Below are positions 1 through 8,619 of a stretch of 53,426 nt of DNA, in pieces. The DNA is taken from contig NZ_LQOT01000032.1 of assembly GCF_002101585.1 (NCBI RefSeq), forward strand, positions 1-53,426, given 5' to 3'. Both the position numbers and the translations under genes were made by a program. Below the pieces are notes generated by a model, which was not told the DNA's origin, searched no databases, and saw only the letters and a list, made by a program, of their open reading frames with translations. Source of the stretch: Mycolicibacter engbaekii. Lineage in GTDB: Bacteria; Actinomycetota; Actinomycetes; Mycobacteriales; Mycobacteriaceae. Position 1 is the first letter of the stretch. Every line of letters begins with the position of its first letter.

Positions 1-30
1 CGGGTGGAAAAGTAGGACACCGCCGAACAC
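1..30 (+). rRNA. rrf: 5S ribosomal RNA, 3' end only
   Basis: The first 30 bases match the 3' end of mycobacterial 5S rRNA as I know it, including the GTAGGACAC segment and the closing CACCGCCGAAC strand that pairs with the 5' end of the molecule. The 5' part lies before the window. This fits known gene order: in M. tuberculosis the single rrn operon lies just upstream of ogt and alkA. The exact mature 3' end is uncertain by a few bases. Confidence 0.8.
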
Positions 31-40
31 AACATAAAGC

Positions 41-72
41 CCTGTGCCCCCCAAGAAATTGGGGGGCACAGG
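41..72 (+). terminator. rrn operon terminator hairpin
   Basis: CCTGTGCCCCCCAA (41-54) and its exact reverse complement (59-72) form a perfect 14-bp stem closed by a GAAA tetraloop. It starts about 11 bases after the 5S rRNA end, so it is best read as the rrn terminator. No long U tract follows, which is usual for mycobacterial intrinsic terminators. Because the hairpin is symmetric it could also work from the other side. Confidence 0.8.
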
Positions 73-268
73 CATTTATGCATTCGGGCGTATTTACGCG
101 CATCTGCGGGCTTGCGCACCGCGGGAGAATTGTCTGCCGAAAATGGACCGCGCCGTCCGACTGGACGGGCATCGCCGGCGCCGGCAGACGGACCGAACTG
201 CTGTTGCTGGATACGTCGCGAGGCGATACCTTTAAGCGTTGGCTGAGAAACGTTCCAGGAGGACCTGC
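73..268. other. Intergenic region between rrn terminator and PE-PPE gene
   Basis: No gene is supported here. The short open frames have no ribosome binding site or recognisable product. A promoter for the following gene probably lies here, but I could not pick a convincing -10/-35 pair. The only clear signal is AGGAGG just upstream of the GTG at 269. Confidence 0.4.
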
Positions 269-1417
269 GTGCGCGTTAATACTTGTCTGCCGCTTGTCGC
301 GACCCTCGCTGCGGCCAGCGTATTCGCCGGCGCACCGGTGGTGGCGCCGACCGCCGGCGCCCAGTCCACCGCGGTTTCGCTGACCGGCAACGGCACAGCC
401 CTCGGCGACGGCATCGCCTACATCATGGGCGGCACCGGCATGCCGCAGCCGTCGGACCGCTACCTCGACGCGGTGGACACCCTGTACCTGCAACCGCACG
501 GGTTCGGGGGCGAGCTGGTCTCGCTGTGGACGCCGGAGAACGTCAGCTCCACCTCCCAGGCGGTCGGCGGCCAGATTCTCTACAACGCGGTGATGGGCCA
601 GATCAACGGCGGCGAGGTCGACGCCGACAACCCGGTGGTGGTGTTCGGGTACTCGCAGAGCGCATCCATCTCGGTAGCCCTGATGGAAAGGCTCGCCGAG
701 GAGGGCGTGTCCAACGACCTGGTGCGGTTCGTGCTGATCGGCGCGCCGGGAACCAGCGGTGTTCCCACGGATCTGTATTCCACCGACGTCTACAACTACG
801 AATACGACCCGGTGTCCTTCCGCCCGACGTATTTCAACCCGCTGGCGGACCTGAACTCGGCGCTGGGCTTCATCTACGGGCATTCGGTGTTGTTGAGCGC
901 CACACCCGAGCAGGTTGCCTCGGCAATCGAACTTCCGACCTCGGACCCGGATTCGCTGGCCAGCATCTACATGATCACCTCAGATCTGCTGCCGGTGCTG
1001 GCCCCGCTGCAGTTGATCCCGTTCATCGGCCAACCGCTGTATGAGCTCTGGGAGCCGGTCACCCGGATCCTGGTGAACCTCGGCTACGGCAACATCGAGC
1101 ACGGCTGGCCGCCCGGCGATGTCGATGCGGCAGCGGGATCGGGACTGTTCCCCAATGTCGACCTCGGTGAACTGGTCACCGCGCTGGGCAACGGGGTGCA
1201 GCAGGGCATCAGCAACGCCATCGCGACGCTGCTGGACCCGGACAACTACCAGATCATCCCGTTGATCGAACACCCGTCGCTGGCCGGACTCATCCAAGAG
1301 GGCTACATCGTGGGCGCCATCGACACGCCCACCCCGACCCTGAGCGAAGCGCTGACCGGTCTGGTCGAGTTCTTCCAGGGCTTCACCGACACGACCGAAT
1401 ACCCCATGCCGGATTAG
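269..1417 (+). CDS. Secreted PE-PPE domain alpha/beta hydrolase
   Basis: 382-residue protein with an N-terminal signal peptide (basic n-region MRVN, hydrophobic core about residues 6-30) followed by a PE-PPE (PF08237-type) serine hydrolase domain. The nucleophile elbow GYSQS places the catalytic Ser near residue 129. Related mycobacterial proteins act as esterases or lipases at or outside the cell envelope; the substrate here is unknown. The GTG at 269 is preferred over a TTG at 239 because AGGAGG lies five bases upstream of it and the protein then starts directly with the signal peptide. No PE or PPE N-terminal domain is present, so this is the secreted stand-alone form. It is transcribed away from the rrn terminator and converges on ogt. 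Confidence 0.8.
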   Translation: MRVNTCLPLVATLAAASVFAGAPVVAPTAGAQSTAVSLTGNGTALGDGIAYIMGGTGMPQPSDRYLDAVDTLYLQPHGFGGELVSLWTPENVSSTSQAVGGQILYNAVMGQINGGEVDADNPVVVFGYSQSASISVALMERLAEEGVSNDLVRFVLIGAPGTSGVPTDLYSTDVYNYEYDPVSFRPTYFNPLADLNSALGFIYGHSVLLSATPEQVASAIELPTSDPDSLASIYMITSDLLPVLAPLQLIPFIGQPLYELWEPVTRILVNLGYGNIEHGWPPGDVDAAAGSGLFPNVDLGELVTALGNGVQQGISNAIATLLDPDNYQIIPLIEHPSLAGLIQEGYIVGAIDTPTPTLSEALTGLVEFFQGFTDTTEYPMPD

Positions 1418-1456
1418 CCTGTTCGCCACCGAGGCGCAGCGGCCGCAGCGGTGCGA

Positions 1457-1948
1457 TCAGTCGAACAGCGTGGCGTGGGTGTGCCGTCGCTCCAGATCCA
1501 ACAGGATCCTTTTCCGGTCGATGCCGCCGCCGTATCCGGTCAGGCTGCCGGTGCTGCCGATGACACGGTGGCACGGGACGATGATCGAGAGCGGATTGCG
1601 GCCATTGGCCAACCCCACGGCGCGCGACGCGGTGGGGGCCCCGATCTGCAGGGCCAACTGGCCGTAGGAGCGGGTCTGGCCGTACGGGATGGTCAGCAGG
1701 GCGGTCCAGACGCGGCGCTGAAACTCGGTGCCGACCATCTCATAGTCCAGGTCGAACTGCGTGCGCTCGCCGGCGAAGTATGCACTGAGCTGCTCAACGG
1801 CGGCGGCGAACGCGCTGTCGTCGCGGACCCAGTCCAGCCGGTTGGGCGCGTGCGCGTGATCGAGCATCAGCACATGGCGCAGTGTGCCGCCGCGCCCTGC
1901 CAGCGTCAGCGGGCCCAGCGGGCTGTCGATGATGCGGTAGGTGCTCAT
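1457..1948 (-). CDS. ogt: Methylated-DNA--protein-cysteine methyltransferase (Ogt)
   Basis: 163 residues, the usual length for Ogt. It removes methyl groups from O6-methylguanine and O4-methylthymine in DNA by irreversible transfer to an active-site cysteine. The acceptor motif PCHRV is present with Cys126, preceded by the helix-turn-helix region and an NGRNP segment (arginine finger and asparagine hinge area). The ATG at 1948 overlaps the alkA stop in a 4-base ATGA, so the two genes are translationally coupled. The pair splits the functions of E. coli Ada: sensor plus glycosylase upstream, methyltransferase downstream. Confidence 0.95.
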   Translation of the reverse strand: MSTYRIIDSPLGPLTLAGRGGTLRHVLMLDHAHAPNRLDWVRDDSAFAAAVEQLSAYFAGERTQFDLDYEMVGTEFQRRVWTALLTIPYGQTRSYGQLALQIGAPTASRAVGLANGRNPLSIIVPCHRVIGSTGSLTGYGGGIDRKRILLDLERRHTHATLFD

Positions 1949-3450
1949 GCGATCTCCTTCGCGGCCGGCGGCCAGACGTTCACGGCATGATCCAGGCTGG
2001 CCCATAGGTGCTGGGTGGCATAGGCGCGCCAGGGCCGCCAGCGTGCACTGTGCCCGATCAGGGCCTGCGGACTCTCCGGCAGGCCGTGGTGGCGCGCAGC
2101 CGCCTGCACCCCGAGGTCGGTGGCGGGAAATGCATCCGGGTCGCCGAGTGCCCGCATGGCGATCACCTCGGCGGTCCACGCCCCGATTCCCGGCAACGTC
2201 AGCAGATCGTGGCGGGCGCGCTGCCAGTCGCAGCCCGCACTCAGGCTCAGCGTGCCGTCGGCCAGTTGGGTGACCAAGGCCAGCAGCGCCCGCCGACGGG
2301 AGCGGGGGAGGCCCAGCCGCTCCGGGTCCAGTTCGGCGAGGCGCTGCGCCGACGGAAAGACGTGGGTCAGTCCACCGTCGGGATCGTCGACGAGCTCGCC
2401 GTGCGCCACCACCAGCCGATGGGCGTGGGTGCGTGCCGCCGTGGTCGAGACCTGCTGACCGAGCACCGCGCGCACCGCGAGCTCGGCTTCATCGACGGTC
2501 CGCGGGATGCGCTGGCCCGGTGCCTTGGCCACCAGGGGCGCCAGATCGGGGTCGGTCGTCAGGATGTCGACAACGGCCTGCGGGTCGGCGTCGAGGTCCA
2601 GCAACCGTCGGCAGCGGGTGATCGCGGCCGTCAGATCCCGGAAGTCGTCGAGCGCCAGCCGGCATAGGACGTGGTCGCTGCCGGGCCGCAGGCTGGCGAC
2701 GGCGTTGCCGTGCGGCAACCGCAGGGTGCGCCGGTAGGCCCCGTCGCGCACCTCCTCGCAGCCGGGAATCGCACAGGCCGCCAGGTGCGCGAACACTCCC
2801 GCGTAGGCGAACGGGGTGCGTACCGGCAGTCGTAGCGACAGCACCCCGGGTCCGGGTGCCTCGCGGCGGCCGTGGGCGGACGAACGTGCCGCGGCGTTGC
2901 TGCGCAGCACCGACGGCGTGGTGGCGCACACGGCGCGGATGGTGTCGTTGAACTGCCGGATGCTGGCGAAACCCGCGGCGAAGGCGACGTCGCCGAACGG
3001 CAGGTCGGTGGTTTCGATCAGGATGCGGGCGGTCTGGGCGCGCTGCGCCCGGGCCAGCGCCAGGGGCCCGGCGCCCACCTCCGTCTGCAACAGCCGCTGC
3101 AGCTGGCGAGCGGAGTAACCGAGGCGACCGGCAAGCCCGCCGACGCCCTCCCGGTCGATCGTGCCGTCGGCGATCAACCGCATGGCCCGCCCCACGACGT
3201 CGCCGCGAACGTTCCATTCCGGCGATCCCGGCGCCGCGTCCGGCCGGCAGCGCTTGCAGGCGCGAAAACCGGCCCGCTGGGCCGCGGCGGCGGTGGGGTA
3301 GAACCGCACATTCCGGGACAGCGGTCGCCGCGCCGGACAGCTGGGCCGGCAGTAGATCCCGGTGGAGCGCACCGCGGTGACGAACCAGCCGTCGAAGCGG
3401 GCGTCTTTGGACTTCACAGCGCGGTAGCAGCGGTCGAAGTCGTCGTGCAC
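1945..3450 (-). CDS. alkA: Ada-type regulator fused to AlkA 3-methyladenine DNA glycosylase
   Basis: 501 residues in three parts. An N-terminal Ada metal-binding domain carries Cys34, Cys38, Cys65 and Cys68, the ligand set that in E. coli Ada accepts a methyl group from phosphotriesters. An AraC-type DNA-binding domain spans roughly residues 80-185. The C-terminal AlkA N-domain and HhH-GPD glycosylase domain contain LPGIGAWTAE and the catalytic aspartate near 445 (FPATD). The Ada methyltransferase domain is absent and is supplied by the overlapping ogt. The protein probably senses alkylation damage, activates this operon and excises alkylated bases. GTG start at 3450; glsA diverges 95 bp away, leaving room for a shared control region. 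M. tuberculosis AlkA is nearly the same length. Confidence 0.93.
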   Translation of the reverse strand: MHDDFDRCYRAVKSKDARFDGWFVTAVRSTGIYCRPSCPARRPLSRNVRFYPTAAAAQRAGFRACKRCRPDAAPGSPEWNVRGDVVGRAMRLIADGTIDREGVGGLAGRLGYSARQLQRLLQTEVGAGPLALARAQRAQTARILIETTDLPFGDVAFAAGFASIRQFNDTIRAVCATTPSVLRSNAAARSSAHGRREAPGPGVLSLRLPVRTPFAYAGVFAHLAACAIPGCEEVRDGAYRRTLRLPHGNAVASLRPGSDHVLCRLALDDFRDLTAAITRCRRLLDLDADPQAVVDILTTDPDLAPLVAKAPGQRIPRTVDEAELAVRAVLGQQVSTTAARTHAHRLVVAHGELVDDPDGGLTHVFPSAQRLAELDPERLGLPRSRRRALLALVTQLADGTLSLSAGCDWQRARHDLLTLPGIGAWTAEVIAMRALGDPDAFPATDLGVQAAARHHGLPESPQALIGHSARWRPWRAYATQHLWASLDHAVNVWPPAAKEIA

Positions 3451-3545
3451 AGTTCAACCATGACACGTGGCCGGCGCCCGCACGAGCGGGAAAACGACAC
3501 GGCAGTGTCGGGCCGGGGTGCGTCCGTGCGGGCTAGCATCGGTGG

Positions 3546-4832
3546 GTGGCGGCACTGGTACAGCGGTACGTGGACGGGATTCTCGCCGAGCATGCCGGGG
3601 TGAACCACGGGGACCTGGCGAGCTACATTCCCGAACTCGCGCAGGTCGATCCCACCAGGTTCGGGCTGGCGTTGTCCTCCTCCGACGGCTACGTCTACGA
3701 ATCCGGCGACGCCGGGACGCCATTCACCATGCAGTCGATCTCCAAACCGTTCACCTACGCCCTGGCCCTCGATCAGCTCGGCCACGCCGCCGTCGACGCC
3801 AGGATCGGTGTGGAACCGTCCGGTGAGGGCTTCAACAAGATCAGTGTCGATCAGGTCACCAACGTGCCTAAGAACCCGATGATCAACGCCGGCGCGATCG
3901 TGGCGTGCTCGCTGATCCCCGGCAAGACCGTCGCCGACCGTTTCGCCCTGATCCGGGAGTTCTTCAGCGCATGCGCCGGACGCAACCTGGACTTCGACGA
4001 CGCCGTCTACGCCTCCGAGCGGGCCAGTGGGAGCCGCAATCGCGGGATCGCTTATCTGCTGGACAGTTTCGGCGCCCTGGGCTCGGACCCCGATGATGCC
4101 CTGGACCTCTACATCCGCCAGTGTTCGCTGAAAGTCACCAGCACGGACCTGGCCCGGATGGCGGCGACGCTGGCGCGTGGCGGCCTCAACCCGCTGACGG
4201 GGCGCCAGGTCACCGGTGCGGCGGTGGTGCGCCGCACCCTGTCGGTCATGGTCACCTGCGGCATGTACGACGCGGCGGGCGAGTGGGTCAGCGCAGTCGG
4301 CATGCCGGCCAAGAGCGGGGTGGCGGGCGGCATCGTGGCGGTGCTGCCCGGCCAGCTCGGCATCGGCGTCTATTCGCCGCGGATCGATGCCAAGGGCAAC
4401 AGCGTTCGGGGGATGCTGGTGTGCCGTAGCCTTTCTCGCCAGCTCGGCCTGCACTTTCTGACCGTGAGCAGCGACGCGCATGCCGCCATCCGCGGAGTGT
4501 ATTCACCGCGCCCGGGAATCCGGGTCTACGAGGTGCACGGCGATCTGTTGTTCGCCGGCGCCGAGCAGGTGGCCCGCACCGCGACCCGCGAGTGCGCCGA
4601 GTTCGACGTCGCGATCCTGGATGTCTCGCGGCTGCATGCGATCAGCGAACCCTCGCGGGCACTGCTTGCGGGACTGGCCGAGGAGCTGCGGGCGCTGGGC
4701 AAGCAGGGCCTGCTGGTCGATCCGTCCGGTTCGGTGACGCCCGACCCGGCGGCTTACTCCGGGCTGGTGTTCGCCTCGGTGGAGGAGGCGCTGGCCGAGA
4801 CGGCGCAGTGGGAGAAACCGGTTCCCGGTTAG
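3546..4832 (+). CDS. glsA: Glutaminase with C-terminal STAS domain
   Basis: 428 residues. The N-terminal ~310 residues are a serine-dependent beta-lactamase-fold glutaminase that hydrolyses L-glutamine to glutamate and ammonia. The S-x-x-K motif is QSISKPF (Ser64, Lys67), followed by family blocks NPMINAGAI and the SGVAGGI region. Residues about 325-420 form a STAS-like domain (RVYEVHGDLLF, VAILDVSRLHAI), often present in actinobacterial long-form glutaminases and presumably regulatory. GTG start, with the upstream gene divergent. Its TAG stop overlaps the TAA of the convergent cyclase gene, so the two genes end within a few shared bases. I do not recall this gene at this locus in M. tuberculosis. 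Confidence 0.92.
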   Translation: MAALVQRYVDGILAEHAGVNHGDLASYIPELAQVDPTRFGLALSSSDGYVYESGDAGTPFTMQSISKPFTYALALDQLGHAAVDARIGVEPSGEGFNKISVDQVTNVPKNPMINAGAIVACSLIPGKTVADRFALIREFFSACAGRNLDFDDAVYASERASGSRNRGIAYLLDSFGALGSDPDDALDLYIRQCSLKVTSTDLARMAATLARGGLNPLTGRQVTGAAVVRRTLSVMVTCGMYDAAGEWVSAVGMPAKSGVAGGIVAVLPGQLGIGVYSPRIDAKGNSVRGMLVCRSLSRQLGLHFLTVSSDAHAAIRGVYSPRPGIRVYEVHGDLLFAGAEQVARTATRECAEFDVAILDVSRLHAISEPSRALLAGLAEELRALGKQGLLVDPSGSVTPDPAAYSGLVFASVEEALAETAQWEKPVPG

Positions 4833-6433
4833 AGCGGGTTGGCCAGCACGGTGGGCGCTTCGTAGCCGCGCAGCACGATCGATTCGCCCAGCACCCAGTG
4901 GGCCTGCTCGCTGATGCTGGCCGCGAGAACGGTCTTCGCGGAGGACAGAAGTGGCACCGGATAGGTCTTGGCCAACTCGCAGAGCCGGGCGGCCTCGTTG
5001 ACCGGTTCGCCGATCACGGTGTACTCGAAACGCTCCTTGGCTCCGACGTTGCCGGCGACCACCTGGCCGGCCGCCACACCGATTCCGGCCCGTATCTCGG
5101 GCACCTCGTCGGCCAGCCGGTACAGAATTCCCCGCGCCGCGGCCAATGCCTCGTCCTCGGGTTGCTCGAGGTGGTTCGGTGCGCCGAAGATCGCCAGCGT
5201 CGCGTCACCCTCGAACTTGTTGATCAGCCCGTGGTGGCGGTCGACCTCGTCGACCACCACCGCGAAAAAGCGGTTCAGCAATGTGACCACCTCAGTGGCG
5301 CGGCAGGCGGTCACAATCTGGGTCGAACCGACGATGTCGACGAAAAGCACTGCGACATGGCGTTCTTCGCCGCCCAGTTGGATCTGGTCGCGCTCCGCGG
5401 CCGCGGCGACGTCGCGCCCGACGTGGCGGCCGAACAGGTCGCGCACCCGTTCACGCTCGCGCAATCCGTGCACCATCGCATTGAAGCCGCTCTGCAGTTC
5501 GCCGAGTTCGGTTCCGTCGAACACCACCAGGTCGCCTTGCAGGTCGCCCCTTTCGACGCGCCGCAGCGCCGCGCGCACCACCCGCACCGGAGTGGCGGTG
5601 AGCCAGGCCAGGATCAGCATCAGCAGGAAGCCGAATGTGAGGGTGGCCACCGAGGCGATCAGCACGGCGACGCCCAACTGCTCCAAGGTCAGATTCTTGA
5701 GCACCACGGCAAAAAGTGCCGCCAGGGCGATGCCCAGGATCGGAACGCCCGAGGTGAGCAGCCAGACCATCATGGTTCGGCCCATGATCCCCGACACCAT
5801 GCGCCGCGGGGGAGGGCCGGCGGCCAGGGCCTGGGCGGCCACCGGCCGCAACGCGAATTCGGTGAACAGATAGCTGGCGGTGGACACCAGCGAGCCGCAG
5901 ACGCACAGCGAGAACCCGATGATGGGGATGAAGATCTTGTCTGACATCCCGTAGAGCACGGTGAACAACACCGTCGCCACACCCCACAGACCCAGCACGA
6001 CCTGTGCCACCCTAAACGGCGTGAGGAAGGCGTTGCGTTCGTCCTCGGGAGTCGGCGGCTGTTCCTCGATGGCCCAGCGCAGCTTCTTGATGGTGCGCCG
6101 GGTGACCCCGAAGGTCCCGCCGATCAACGCGGTGACCACATAGGCCGGCACCAACCCGTAGGTCAGCCAGCCCGGGGCGTCGCTGAACACGCTGGGCACC
6201 GGAAAAGCCACTGTCACCAGGAGAATTTCCACCGCGACACCGGTCAGATTCGTCCCCACCACCACGATGGTCAAGATGAACTGAATGCGAATGCGGCGCA
6301 GGTATTGACTTTCCGACACCCGGCCCAGCAGCCACGATCCGTACTCGGGTGTCTCGGGCAGCCGACCGCTCTGACGGGTGAGCAACTCCAGCACTCGACC
6401 CAGCCGTTGCGCGATCGTCTTCGGCGGCTTCAT
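4829..6433 (-). CDS. Membrane class III adenylate cyclase with HAMP domain (Rv1318c/Rv1319c/Rv1320c type)
   Basis: 534 residues. Residues 1-280 hold six or so hydrophobic segments (about 50-78, 92-110, 142-162, 168-190, 222-245, 253-280). A HAMP linker (about 281-335, TPVRVVRAALRRVERGDL) follows, then a class III cyclase domain from about 355 to 525. Metal-binding Asp366 (FVDIVGST) and Asp410, purine-selecting Lys407 (NKFEGD), Asn479 and Arg483 (VNEAARL) are all present, so the enzyme looks competent to make cAMP from ATP. The position usually occupied by Asp in IGDPVN is Glu476. The ATG at 6433 gives a length like the M. tuberculosis homologues; a longer frame would run into divergent nucS. 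M. tuberculosis has three tandem copies here, this genome one. Confidence 0.9.
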   Translation of the reverse strand: MKPPKTIAQRLGRVLELLTRQSGRLPETPEYGSWLLGRVSESQYLRRIRIQFILTIVVVGTNLTGVAVEILLVTVAFPVPSVFSDAPGWLTYGLVPAYVVTALIGGTFGVTRRTIKKLRWAIEEQPPTPEDERNAFLTPFRVAQVVLGLWGVATVLFTVLYGMSDKIFIPIIGFSLCVCGSLVSTASYLFTEFALRPVAAQALAAGPPPRRMVSGIMGRTMMVWLLTSGVPILGIALAALFAVVLKNLTLEQLGVAVLIASVATLTFGFLLMLILAWLTATPVRVVRAALRRVERGDLQGDLVVFDGTELGELQSGFNAMVHGLRERERVRDLFGRHVGRDVAAAAERDQIQLGGEERHVAVLFVDIVGSTQIVTACRATEVVTLLNRFFAVVVDEVDRHHGLINKFEGDATLAIFGAPNHLEQPEDEALAAARGILYRLADEVPEIRAGIGVAAGQVVAGNVGAKERFEYTVIGEPVNEAARLCELAKTYPVPLLSSAKTVLAASISEQAHWVLGESIVLRGYEAPTVLANPL

Positions 6434-6479
6434 CGTGGCGTAAGAATAGTTGCTCGGCTGGGCCTTTAAGGTGGTTCGG

Positions 6480-7151
6480 ATGCGACTCGTGATCGCCCAG
6501 TGCACCGTCGACTACGTCGGCCGCCTCACCGCACACCTGCCATCCGCCCGGCGACTGCTGCTGCTCAAGGCCGACGGGTCGGTCAGCGTGCACGCCGACG
6601 ACCGTGCCTATAAGCCGCTGAACTGGATGAGCCCACCATGCCGGCTCACCGAGGAGACCGACGGGCAGTGCCCGGTCTGGGTGGTCGCGAACAAGACCGG
6701 TGACCAGCTGCGGATCACCATCGAGGAGATCGAGCACGACTCCAGCCACGAACTGGGCGTGGACCCCGGCCTGGTGAAGGACGGCGTCGAGGCGCAGTTG
6801 CAGGCGTTGCTGGCAGAACATGTCGAGCTGCTCGGCGAGGGCTACTCCCTGGTGCGGCGCGAGTACATGACCGCGATCGGCCCGGTGGACCTGCTGTGCC
6901 GCGACGAGAACGGACGGGCGGTCGCCGTGGAGATCAAGCGCCGCGGCGAGATCGACGGAGTCGAACAGCTCACCCGGTACCTGGAACTGCTCAACCGCGA
7001 CAGCCTGCTGGCCCCGGTCAGCGGGGTGTTCGCCGCCCAGCAGATCAAGCCGCAGGCGCGCACGCTGGCCACCGACCGCGGCATCCGCTGCCTGACACTG
7101 GATTACGACGCCATGCGCGGCCTGGACAGCGACGAGTACCGGCTGTTTTGA
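6480..7151 (+). CDS. nucS: Mismatch-specific endonuclease NucS/EndoMS
   Basis: 223 residues, close to the 226 of the M. tuberculosis protein. NucS cuts both strands at certain mismatches and performs mutation avoidance in Actinobacteria that lack MutS and MutL. The PD-(D/E)XK nuclease signature is seen as Asp137 (GPVDLLC), Glu151 and Lys153 (VEIKRR), after an N-terminal beta-rich DNA-binding and dimerisation domain (about 1-110). The C-terminal residues LDSDEYRLF could include the tail that contacts the sliding clamp in homologues. The ATG at 6480 gives MRLVIAQC, the family N-terminus. The gene diverges from the cyclase gene across only 46 bp. Confidence 0.95.
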   Translation: MRLVIAQCTVDYVGRLTAHLPSARRLLLLKADGSVSVHADDRAYKPLNWMSPPCRLTEETDGQCPVWVVANKTGDQLRITIEEIEHDSSHELGVDPGLVKDGVEAQLQALLAEHVELLGEGYSLVRREYMTAIGPVDLLCRDENGRAVAVEIKRRGEIDGVEQLTRYLELLNRDSLLAPVSGVFAAQQIKPQARTLATDRGIRCLTLDYDAMRGLDSDEYRLF

Positions 7152-7196
7152 CGGCTCGCCGGAATAGTCCGGCCCGGCCCGACGTTGGAGCCCACC

Positions 7197-8291
7197 GTGG
7201 CATTAGACGATCTCTTCCAGCCGCTGACCGTGCGCTCGCTGACGGTGCCCAACCGGTTCGCGATGGCCCCGATGACCCGCCAGGCCTCGCCGGAGGGCGT
7301 CCCGGGCGCCGACGTGGCCGAGTACTACCGGCGGCGGGCTGCTGGCGGTGTCGGGCTGATCATCACCGAGGGCATACGGCTCCCCGATCCCGCTGCGGGC
7401 TACCCCGCCAGCGTGCCGACGCTGGCGGGCGACGACGTGCTCGCCGGATGGGCGCGAGTGATCGAGCAAGTGCACGCCCAAGGCGCCACGATCGCGGCGC
7501 AGCTGTGGCACCAGGGCGTCGAGCGCCGCGATGACGACGGTGTGCAACCGGTCGGCCCGTCGGGCGTCAACGGGCTCGGCCAGCCCCGCGGCCGCGCGCT
7601 GGGGACCGACGAACTCGCCGGTATCGCCCAGCTGTACGCAACCAGTGCCGCCACCGCACGCGACCTCGGCTTCGATGCGGTCGAGATCCACGGCGCCCAC
7701 GGCTATCTGCTGGATCAATTCCTGTGGGAGTGCACCAATCGGCGCACCGACGGCTACGGCGGCTCGCCGGCGGCCCGGACGCGCTTTCCGGCCGAAGTGG
7801 TCGCGGCAATCCGCGCGGCGGTGGGCCCGGACTATCCGATCATCTACCGCTTCTCCCAGTGGAAGGGAACCGATTACGCGGCGTCGATTGCCGCGCGCCC
7901 AGCCGAGCTCCAGGAGCTGCTCATGCCCTTGGTCGCCGCCGGCGTCGACGTCCTGCATCCCTCGACCCGGCGACACTACGAACCCGGGTTCCCCGAACAC
8001 GACCCCCACATGAGCCTGGCCGGCTGGACCAGGAAGCTCACCGGAAAACCGGTGATCGCGGTGGGATCGGTGGGACTGGAGACGCAGTTCCGCGCGGAGA
8101 AGCGCGGCCAGGTGATCGCGCCGGCTCCCATCGACCGGGTGGTCGAACAGTTCGAGGCCGGCGAGTTCGATGTGGTGGCGATCGGACGAGCCCTGCTGAC
8201 CGAACCGAACTGGGTGAACATGCTGCGCGACGGCCAGCTGGGCGGGTTCGCCGGCTACGACGCCGCAGCCGCCCTCTCAGCACTGGCCTGA
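7197..8291 (+). CDS. NADH:flavin oxidoreductase, old yellow enzyme family
   Basis: 364-residue TIM-barrel flavoprotein expected to bind FMN and reduce activated alkenes (enals, enones or similar) with NAD(P)H. Family features include NRFAMAPMTR near the N-terminus, GLIITEG, the substrate-binding block VEIHGAHGYLLDQFL, TDGYGGS, and the phosphate-binding end AIGRALLTEPNWV. The GTG at 7197 is chosen because GGAG lies six bases upstream; a TTG at 7185 is in frame but has no ribosome binding site. It starts 45 bp after nucS on the same strand and may be co-transcribed. The natural substrate cannot be read from the sequence. Confidence 0.9.
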   Translation: MALDDLFQPLTVRSLTVPNRFAMAPMTRQASPEGVPGADVAEYYRRRAAGGVGLIITEGIRLPDPAAGYPASVPTLAGDDVLAGWARVIEQVHAQGATIAAQLWHQGVERRDDDGVQPVGPSGVNGLGQPRGRALGTDELAGIAQLYATSAATARDLGFDAVEIHGAHGYLLDQFLWECTNRRTDGYGGSPAARTRFPAEVVAAIRAAVGPDYPIIYRFSQWKGTDYAASIAARPAELQELLMPLVAAGVDVLHPSTRRHYEPGFPEHDPHMSLAGWTRKLTGKPVIAVGSVGLETQFRAEKRGQVIAPAPIDRVVEQFEAGEFDVVAIGRALLTEPNWVNMLRDGQLGGFAGYDAAAALSALA

Positions 8292-8321
8292 GGGCGGGCG
8301 CCTGGTCCTAGGCTGGTGGTC

Positions 8322-8615
8322 ATGGCTCGTCGTCGCGGATCGTCGCGTGCGCAACCGCTTCCGGCGTTGCGCATGCCACCGCGCATCCAGACCGGGCCGG
8401 ACGGGTACGACTACGTGGTCCAGTCCATCGCCGGCGCCCGGGCGGTCAAGGTCTATCGATGCCCGGGATGTGACCACGAGATCCGTTGCGGTGTCGCGCA
8501 TGTGGTGACATGGCGGGCCGACTCAACAGATTCCGCCGGCGAGGATCGCCGGCATTGGCATACGCCGTGCTGGGCGAACCGGGACAACCGGCGCCCGACC
8601 CGCAAGTGGTCTTAA
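8322..8615 (+). CDS. Small zinc-ribbon-like conserved protein (Rv1322 type)
   Basis: 97 residues, basic N-terminus (MARRRGSSRAQPLP) and a metal-binding-looking core: CPGCDHEIRCG followed by HWHTPCW, offering two CxxC-like elements and histidines. Function is unknown. Its size and position between nucS and the epimerase/thiolase pair match the conserved hypothetical Rv1322 of M. tuberculosis. The ATG at 8322 is preferred over the GTG six bases upstream. It converges on the epimerase gene with only four bases between stops. Confidence 0.75.
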   Translation: MARRRGSSRAQPLPALRMPPRIQTGPDGYDYVVQSIAGARAVKVYRCPGCDHEIRCGVAHVVTWRADSTDSAGEDRRHWHTPCWANRDNRRPTRKWS

Positions 8616-8619
8616 GGCG

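Noticed and set aside
239..268. TTG start for the PE-PPE hydrolase, ten codons upstream
   Set aside because: It puts MAEKRSRRTC ahead of the signal peptide and leaves the strong AGGAGG inside the gene; the GTG at 269 is far better.
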